DNA of 20,349 bases, taken from JADFRG01 sp964590515 (lineage in GTDB: Bacteria; Chloroflexota; Anaerolineae; Anaerolineales; E44-bin32). The notes beneath the pieces are model-generated. The model searched no databases. It worked only from the letters and a program-made list of their open reading frames with translations, and was not told where the DNA came from. Where the stretch lies: the NCBI GenBank assembly GCA_964590515.1, contig CAZPZD010000042.1:1-20349 (forward strand), written 5' to 3'. Made by a program: the position numbers and the translations under genes. This document shows, piece after piece, positions 15,498 through 20,349 of this stretch; the first letter of the stretch is position 1, and each line of letters starts with the position of its first letter.

Positions 15498-16553
15498 TCA
15501 CACTGCCGTCAGTCGTTCGGCCAACTGACGGTCTAGCCTTCCCATTGGGAGCCGTCCAAGCTGTTCCACGCCAACCCAGCGAGAGCCGGCCCGTTCGCGC
15601 AACCGACGCCCGGCGGCCTGGCACCTGTATGGCTGCAGGGTGACCCGGAAATGGCTGTAGCTATGTTTCAATCGCGGCAGCGGATCGCCCAGCCGAATCT
15701 GGATCTCCAACTGCTGCTCGATCAGCCGCCTCAGTCCGGCGCGTTCATCCTCACCTTCCGCCAAGAGTCCACCTGGAAAACCCCAGAGTCCCGCCAGCAG
15801 ACCCCCGGGCGGATTGCGTCGGATCAGCACCTTTCCGTTCTGTTCCCAGACCGCGGCCACCGCCAAGCGATCGGGGATCGATCGTCGCGGCCCGCGTACC
15901 GGCAATTGCTCCTGGGTGCCCCGCCGGCGAGCCAGACAGTGGCGGGCCAGCGGACAGCTCGAGCAAGCCGGTGCCCGCGGCTTGCAGATAAGTGCACCGA
16001 GGTCCATCAGTCCCTGATTGAACTCAGAAGCTTCACCCCGGGGCAAGATCGAGTCACCCAGCTGGCGCAGCTTACGCTCACCCTCCGCGCTGCGCGGATC
16101 GACATGCAGGTCAAAGAGCCGCGCCAGCACTCGCCGCAGGTTTCCCTCCAGGGCCAGGGTGTCCTGACCATAGGCAATTGCAGCGATGGCCGCAGCGGCA
16201 TAACGCCCAATTCCAGGTAATTGCTCCAGCAGCTCCATACTGCGAGGGAGTTTTCCGCCAAACCGGCCCACGACGAGATTTGCGGCCTGGTGAAGGTGGC
16301 GAGCGCGGGAGTAGTAGCCCAATCCTTCCCAGACCTGCAGCACCTCCTCAAGCCTGGCCTTCGCCAAAGTCTCCACATTGGGGAAGCGCCGCATGAAACG
16401 TTCGTAGTAGGGCAGCACCGTTTCGACCTGGGTTTGTTGCAGCATCACAACGGGTACCCAAATCGCATATGGATCGCGAGGGCGCCGCCAAGGAAGGTCT
16501 CGACCTGATCGGGCATACCATTTCAACAGGTCAGCAGCCAGTGCGGAGGGCAT
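15498..16553 (-). CDS. MutY-family adenine DNA glycosylase homologue lacking both catalytic acids
   Basis: The 351-residue product from ATG 16553 has full MutY architecture. It has a helix-hairpin-helix (LPGIGRYAAAAI), an iron-sulfur cluster site C190-x6-C197-x2-C200-x5-C206, and a C-terminal NUDIX-like domain with the 8-oxoguanine-reading loop as Y299-S300-H301 (usually FSH). MutY normally removes adenine opposite 8-oxoguanine. The general acid (E. coli Glu37, in SEVMLQQTQ) is Val35 here, in PVVMLQQTQ. The second catalytic residue (E. coli Asp138, in LDGNV) is Glu136, in LEGNL. Surrounding residues are well kept, so this is not decay. The start lies six bases after a -10 (apparently leaderless); a longer reading from 16619 adds non-conserved residues. 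Activity on A:8-oxoG is doubtful; binding without cleavage or altered chemistry is possible. Confidence 0.88.
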   Translation of the reverse strand: MPSALAADLLKWYARSGRDLPWRRPRDPYAIWVPVVMLQQTQVETVLPYYERFMRRFPNVETLAKARLEEVLQVWEGLGYYSRARHLHQAANLVVGRFGGKLPRSMELLEQLPGIGRYAAAAIAAIAYGQDTLALEGNLRRVLARLFDLHVDPRSAEGERKLRQLGDSILPRGEASEFNQGLMDLGALICKPRAPACSSCPLARHCLARRRGTQEQLPVRGPRRSIPDRLAVAAVWEQNGKVLIRRNPPGGLLAGLWGFPGGLLAEGEDERAGLRRLIEQQLEIQIRLGDPLPRLKHSYSHFRVTLQPYRCQAAGRRLRERAGSRWVGVEQLGRLPMGRLDRQLAERLTAV

Positions 16554-16559
16554 GCGCGA

Positions 16560-16565
16560 AGTATA
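16560..16565 (-). promoter_or_regulatory. -10 element of the mutY-like gene, apparently leaderless
   Basis: TATACT on the minus strand is followed by six bases (TCGCGC) and then the ATG at 16553, so the transcript should start at the initiation codon. No Shine-Dalgarno sequence and no clear -35 are present. Spacing is identical to that at the homoserine kinase gene. Confidence 0.5.
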
Positions 16566-16574
16566 CCGGTCGCA

Positions 16575-16583
16575 AGCTATAAT
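16575..16583 (+). promoter_or_regulatory. -10 element of the O-methyltransferase gene
   Basis: AGCTATAAT contains a consensus TATAAT (16578-16583). The predicted start near 16590 leaves a leader of about 47 nt. It lies only 12 bp from the divergent mutY-like -10, so the two promoters share or compete for the same DNA face. Confidence 0.55.
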
Positions 16584-16636
16584 TCGCCGGCTTCCAGTCT
16601 CGGAGCCCCGAGCTGGCACTCTACGGAGCGGCGCCC

Positions 16637-17275
16637 ATGCCCATCTTTAATGAAGCGCTCGAAGACTATGTCCGCTCAATCTTTGCGTTCGAAGACGAGG
16701 CGCTCGCCACGATTCGCCGCGAGATACCCCGGCGGGGCCTTCCGGAGATCACAGTGCGGCCAGAAGAGGGCCGCTTCCTGCAGTTTCTGGTCGCGGCTTG
16801 CGCCGCCCGCCAGGCGGTCGAGATCGGGACTCTGGGCGGTTATAGCGGGACCTGGATCGCACGTGGCCTGCCTTCCGATGGGCGGCTGATCACGCTGGAG
16901 AAAGAGCCCGCCTACGCGGCGGTAGCCCGGGAACACTTCGCCCTGTCCGGGGTGGCCGACAAGGTCGAGGTCCGAGTCGGCGACGCCCACAGCTTGCTGC
17001 CCAAGCTGGCGGCAGAAGGACCCTTTGATTTTGTCTTCATCGACGCCGAGAAAGACGGCTACCCCGCCTACCTAGACTGGGCCGAGGCCAACCTGGCGCC
17101 AGGCGGGATTCTGGCGGCCCACAACGCCTTCCGGAATGGCGCGGTGACCGAACCGTCTAACCAGGACCCGAGTGTTCAAATCACACGCCGTTTCAACCAG
17201 CGGCTGGCCGATGGATTCTTGTCCACGATCTTCCCGGCCGGAGATGGCACCGTCATCGCGGTCCTCCGACCCTAG
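16637..17275 (+). CDS. SAM-dependent O-methyltransferase (CCoAOMT-like, Methyltransf_3)
   Basis: The 212-residue product has the Rossmann fold of the caffeoyl-CoA/catechol O-methyltransferase group. The SAM-binding motif reads AVEIGTLGGYSG near residues 58-69, LITLEKEPAYAAVAREHF follows, and FIDAEKDGYPAYLDW holds the first metal-binding Asp (D136). The second metal motif, normally DN, is H162-N163 (AAHNAFRNG), a change that may alter the metal requirement. It would methylate a hydroxyl on a small molecule; the substrate cannot be named. GGAG (16625-16628) lies 8 nt before ATG 16637. The gene is divergent from the mutY-like gene and followed by clpC after 116 nt, which has its own promoter. 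Confidence 0.88.
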   Translation: MPIFNEALEDYVRSIFAFEDEALATIRREIPRRGLPEITVRPEEGRFLQFLVAACAARQAVEIGTLGGYSGTWIARGLPSDGRLITLEKEPAYAAVAREHFALSGVADKVEVRVGDAHSLLPKLAAEGPFDFVFIDAEKDGYPAYLDWAEANLAPGGILAAHNAFRNGAVTEPSNQDPSVQITRRFNQRLADGFLSTIFPAGDGTVIAVLRP

Positions 17276-17353
17276 GCCTAAGGTCATAGCGGCGGCCCGG
17301 GCAATTCAAACAAATTTCTTACGCGCCGGAGCGGGCCCCAAAAGGGTCTGAAT

Positions 17354-17362
17354 GCTATAATC
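17354..17362 (+). promoter_or_regulatory. Extended -10 promoter of clpC
   Basis: TGCTATAAT is a perfect extended -10 (TGn plus TATAAT at 17357-17362) without a visible -35. The start is predicted about 23 nt before the ATG, and the AGGAGGG ribosome site (about 17378-17384) fits in this short leader. I see no CtsR heptad repeats and no CIRCE inverted repeat, so classical heat-shock repression is not evident. Confidence 0.65.
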
Positions 17363-17391
17363 CGCGCGGTTTCACCAGGAGGGTTCCAGGC

Positions 17392-19866
17392 ATGATGCGC
17401 TTTGACCGCTTCACGGAGCGGGCGCAGGACGCGGCCCAGCGGGCAGCGGAAATCATCCAACGCTACGGGCACAACCAGATCGACACCGAGCATATCTTGC
17501 TGGCGTTGATTGAGCAGTCTCAGGGCGTTATCACCCAGATCCTGGAACGCCTCAATATCGATATCGAAGCCCTGACCGACCGGATCGATCAGCAGCTGCG
17601 CGCCAGCCCGAAGGCCAACATCTACGGCGGCGGAGCAGGCCAGATTTTCATCACCCCGCGAGTCAAGCGGGTGGTGGACATGGCCAACGAGGAAGCCAAC
17701 CGGCTGAACGATGAGTACATCTCAACCGAGCACATCTTCCTGGCCATTCTCTCCGAGCGCAACACCGCCATCTCCCGTTTGCTCAACGATGAAGGGATCA
17801 CCAAGGAGCGGGTCTACGAGACCGTCAAGGAGATCCGAGGCGGCCAGCGGGTAACCGACCGCAAGGCCGAGTCCCGCTACCGGACTCTCGAGAAGTACTC
17901 ACGGGATCTCACTACCCTCGCCAAGGAAGGCAAGCTCGATCCGGTGATTGGACGGGACCAAGAGATCCTGCGGGTCATTCAAATCCTTTCCCGCCGGACG
18001 AAGAGCAATCCGGTCCTGATCGGGGAAGCCGGAGTGGGAAAGACTGCCATCGTGGAAGGCCTGGCCCAAAAGATCGCCAGCAACGATATCCCCGAGATCT
18101 TGATGGGCAAGCGGGTCGTCTCGCTCGACCTGGGGGCGATGATCGCCGGCTCACGATTTCGGGGGGAGTTCGAGGAGCGCCTGAAGGCTGCCATTGAAGA
18201 GATTCAACGGGCGGAGGGCGAGATCATCCTGATGATCGACGAACTCCACACAGTGGTGGGCGCCGGCGCCGCTCAGGGAGCGATGGATGCCTCCAACATG
18301 CTCAAGCCCGCGCTGTCGCGGGGCGAGCTGCAGTGTATTGGAGCGACCACCCTGGATGAGTACCACAAGTACATCGAGAAGGATGCGGCACTGGAACGCC
18401 GCTTCGCCCCCGTGTACGTGGACGAGCCCACCATCGATGAGACCATCGCCATGCTGCAGGGGTTGCGCGACCGCTACGAGGCCCACCACAAGGTGAGCTA
18501 CTCCGATGACGCGTTGGTGGCAGCAGCCCGGCTTTCCCATCGGTACGTCACGGGACGATCGCTTCCCGACAAAGCCATTGACTTGATGGACGAGGCGGCC
18601 GCCAAGCTGCGAGTGGCGCTCTACTCTCTACCCCCGGACCTCAAGGAGCTAAAGAGCGCGCTTGACCGTTTGATGGCCGAGGAGGAACAGGCCGGGCTGG
18701 AACGCGACTACGAGCGGGCGGCCGAGAAGAAATCTGAACGATTGCGGCTGGAGAAAGAGTTCCATGAAAAGCGGGACCTCTGGGAGGCCGAACATCAGCT
18801 CGACGAGATCGTGGATGTAAACGATATCGCCGAAGTGGTGGCCATGTGGACCGGAATTCCCGTCAGCCAGATGATGGAGACCGAGTCCGAGAAGTTGCTG
18901 CGAATGGAAGATCGACTGCATGAACGGATCATAGGCCAGGACGAGGCGATCCATGCCCTGTCGGACGCCATTCGCCGGGCGAGAGCCGGTCTCAAGGATC
19001 CCCGCAAGCCGATCGGATCCTTCATTTTCCTGGGTTCCTCCGGGGTCGGGAAGACCGAGATGGCCAAGGCGCTCGCCCAATTCATGTTTGACGACGAGGA
19101 TGCCCTGCTGCGGATCGACATGAGTGAATACCGCGAGCAGCACACCGTCTCGCGCTTGTTTGGCGCACCGCCCGGCTACGTTGGCTACGAGGAAGGTGGC
19201 CAGCTCACCGAGGCGGTCCGCCGGCGACCGTACCGAGTGATCCTATTTGATGAGATCGAGAAGGCCCACCCGGAAGTTTGGAATGCCTTGCTCCAGATCC
19301 TGGATGACGGTCGGTTGACCGATGGACAGGGACGGGTGGTGGACTTTCGCAACACGGTGCTGATCATGACCTCCAACCTCGGTAATCAGTTTGTCACCCG
19401 GGCCGGCACTCTCGGATTCCGCAGCCGGAGCGAAGATACCCAGAAGACCGAGTCGGAGATAAAGATCGAGCAGGCCCTGAAGGACACCTTCCGGCCGGAA
19501 TTCCTAAATCGGATCGACGAGATCATCATCTTCTCGCAACTGACCATGGAGCAAATGGAGCAGATCGTCGACCTGCAAATGGCCAAGGTAAGCGAGCGGT
19601 TGGCCGAGCACGGCTTGAACGTAGAGCTCTCCTCCGCAGCCCGCAGCTGGCTGGCCGAGGAAGGCTACGACCCGGCCTTCGGGGCCCGCCCGCTCCAGCG
19701 CGCCCTACAGAAATACATTGAGAGCCCGCTCTCGGTGAAGATCCTGCGGGGAGAGTTTCAGCAGGGGGACACCGTGGTCGTGGACCATCTGGCAGACGAG
19801 GGAGTCATCTTCCGCAAGCCGGAGGGCAGCACACCGGTGGAGATCGAGGAAGAGGTCTCGGCCTAA
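17392..19866 (+). CDS. clpC: ATP-dependent Clp protease ATP-binding subunit ClpC
   Basis: The 824-residue Hsp100 unfoldase feeds substrates to ClpP in the cytoplasm. Two Clp N repeats come first (IDTEHILLALIEQSQGV and ISTEHIFLAILSERNTA, within residues 1-145). NBD1 follows with Walker A GEAGVGKT (211-218) and Walker B ILMIDE. A short coiled middle domain spans about 420-470 (EEEQAGLERDYERAAEKK). NBD2 has Walker A GSSGVGKT (548-555), pore loop GYVG and Walker B VILFDE. The ClpP-docking loop is LGF at 674-676, so it is a protease partner rather than ClpB. Length and short middle domain fit ClpC. ATG 17392 is directly followed by a second ATG; AGGAGGG lies just upstream. No mcsA, mcsB or ctsR neighbours occur, unlike the Firmicutes operon. 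A strong terminator follows. Confidence 0.95.
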   Translation: MMRFDRFTERAQDAAQRAAEIIQRYGHNQIDTEHILLALIEQSQGVITQILERLNIDIEALTDRIDQQLRASPKANIYGGGAGQIFITPRVKRVVDMANEEANRLNDEYISTEHIFLAILSERNTAISRLLNDEGITKERVYETVKEIRGGQRVTDRKAESRYRTLEKYSRDLTTLAKEGKLDPVIGRDQEILRVIQILSRRTKSNPVLIGEAGVGKTAIVEGLAQKIASNDIPEILMGKRVVSLDLGAMIAGSRFRGEFEERLKAAIEEIQRAEGEIILMIDELHTVVGAGAAQGAMDASNMLKPALSRGELQCIGATTLDEYHKYIEKDAALERRFAPVYVDEPTIDETIAMLQGLRDRYEAHHKVSYSDDALVAAARLSHRYVTGRSLPDKAIDLMDEAAAKLRVALYSLPPDLKELKSALDRLMAEEEQAGLERDYERAAEKKSERLRLEKEFHEKRDLWEAEHQLDEIVDVNDIAEVVAMWTGIPVSQMMETESEKLLRMEDRLHERIIGQDEAIHALSDAIRRARAGLKDPRKPIGSFIFLGSSGVGKTEMAKALAQFMFDDEDALLRIDMSEYREQHTVSRLFGAPPGYVGYEEGGQLTEAVRRRPYRVILFDEIEKAHPEVWNALLQILDDGRLTDGQGRVVDFRNTVLIMTSNLGNQFVTRAGTLGFRSRSEDTQKTESEIKIEQALKDTFRPEFLNRIDEIIIFSQLTMEQMEQIVDLQMAKVSERLAEHGLNVELSSAARSWLAEEGYDPAFGARPLQRALQKYIESPLSVKILRGEFQQGDTVVVDHLADEGVIFRKPEGSTPVEIEEEVSA

Positions 19867-19891
19867 GCGGCCGAGTACAGCGGAGACTAGG

Positions 19892-19924
19892 CCTCCGGCG
19901 CGGATCCTGCGCCGGAGGTTTTTT
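19892..19924 (+). terminator. Strong intrinsic terminator of clpC
   Basis: CCTCCGGCGC (19892-19901) pairs perfectly with GCGCCGGAGG (19909-19918) around a 7-nt loop and is followed by six T residues. This is the clearest rho-independent terminator in the window. Confidence 0.95.
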
Positions 19925-19986
19925 CTTGGCTAGGTCACCGCCTGATGCAACGGCGTCGCGACCCTGCTGCGGAGGGTTGGGTTCAG

Positions 19987-20349
19987 CTAGGTTGCCGCGT
20001 TCTGCAGCAGCGCCTCGGCCGAGTGCAGGTTGGCCGGGCTCCCATCCCCCAACATCTCGGCCAATTCCTTCAGGCGTTCGGCCCCTTGGAGCTCTCTGAC
20101 TTCGGCCAGGGTGCGTCCGGATCGGGCGCTCTTTTCCACCTTGAAGTGCCGGTCTCCATGGGCCGCCAGCTGCGGCAGGTGAGTGACACACAACACTTGG
20201 TGGTCGCGTGCCAAAGCCCACAGCTTGCGCCCCACGACCCCGCCCGTTCGGCCTCCGATTCCCTGGTCGATCTCGTCGAAGATCAGGGTCGGCCTCCGGT
20301 CGGCCTGGGCCAAAACACTTTTCAACCCAAGCATCAGGCGGGAGGTTTC
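19987..20349 (-). CDS. recN: DNA repair protein RecN, C-terminal fragment (cut by window edge)
   Basis: The last 120 residues of an SMC-like ATPase are present, and the reading frame continues past position 20349. The visible part begins with an ETSRLM segment corresponding to the RecN signature region (usually GGELSR). It continues with Walker B LIFDEIDQGIGG, the switch segment VLCVTHLPQLAAHGDRHFKVEK and a helical tail. The order and spacing match the RecN head domain rather than RecF or SMC. RecN holds broken DNA ends together early in double-strand break repair. The N-terminal Walker A and coiled coil lie outside the window. The gene converges on clpC across the terminator. Confidence 0.88.
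   Translation of the reverse strand, partial: ETSRLMLGLKSVLAQADRRPTLIFDEIDQGIGGRTGGVVGRKLWALARDHQVLCVTHLPQLAAHGDRHFKVEKSARSGRTLAEVRELQGAERLKELAEMLGDGSPANLHSAEALLQNAAT

Noticed and set aside
17281..17391. CtsR or CIRCE heat-shock operator before clpC
   Set aside because: I looked for GGTCAAA heptad repeats and the CIRCE inverted repeat and found neither.
19805..20221. Minus-strand open frame of 138 residues overlapping the clpC end and recN
   Set aside because: It crosses the clpC terminator, is Pro/Arg-rich and overlaps recN, which has clear motifs in another frame.

Overview
This is a GC-rich (roughly 60% by eye) bacterial chromosomal window. It is densely packed and reads mostly as a housekeeping and membrane-maintenance neighbourhood. 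I see no IS element, phage gene, CRISPR array, rRNA or tRNA, and no gene-free stretch above 300 bases. Gene content and protein style (ClpC with a short middle domain, a heterodimeric ABC exporter, an FtsH-like AAA protease, lipoproteins with clear lipoboxes, an MFS plus ArsR-domain regulator pair) suggest a Chloroflexota-like bacterium. That placement is an inference, not proven by the window.

Layout. 120-833 (-): CcdA-type thiol-disulfide membrane protein, behind a class II aldolase (960-1622, -). 1776-2735 (+): ROK sugar kinase. 2762-2961: a structured, non-coding leader in front of two overlapping ABC exporter genes (2981-4789 and 4782-6602, +), closed by a hairpin at 6623-6651. 6667-9469 (-): a three-gene unit read as a 94-aa protein, an MFS efflux permease and a large ArsR-domain regulator, driven by a near-consensus promoter whose -10 is overlapped by a perfect palindrome. 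9644-10579 (+): homoserine kinase. 10694-11935 (+): PDZ/S41-like lipoprotein that lacks the protease dyad. 12049-13992 (+): FtsH-like AAA metalloprotease with a Gly/Met-rich insert. A hairpin terminator separates it from a convergent beta-propeller lipoprotein (14064-15377, -). 15498-16553 (-): MutY homologue lacking both catalytic acids. Divergent from it are an O-methyltransferase (16637-17275, +) and clpC (17392-19866, +). A strong terminator follows, and then the 3' end of a convergent recN (19987-20349, -, cut by the window edge).

How the genes relate. The two ABC half-transporters carry complementary degenerate motifs and should form one heterodimer. The regulator, MFS and 94-aa genes look like a self-regulated efflux operon. 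The PDZ lipoprotein, FtsH-like protease, propeller lipoprotein and ClpC are compatible with envelope and protein quality control, but only adjacency links them.

Most worth following up are the MutY homologue with Glu to Val and Asp to Glu changes at the two catalytic positions, the structured leader before the ABC operon, the Gly/Met insert of the FtsH-like protein, the catalytically empty S41 lipoprotein, and a recurring TGnTAnAAT promoter style with two apparently leaderless genes (thrB and mutY).
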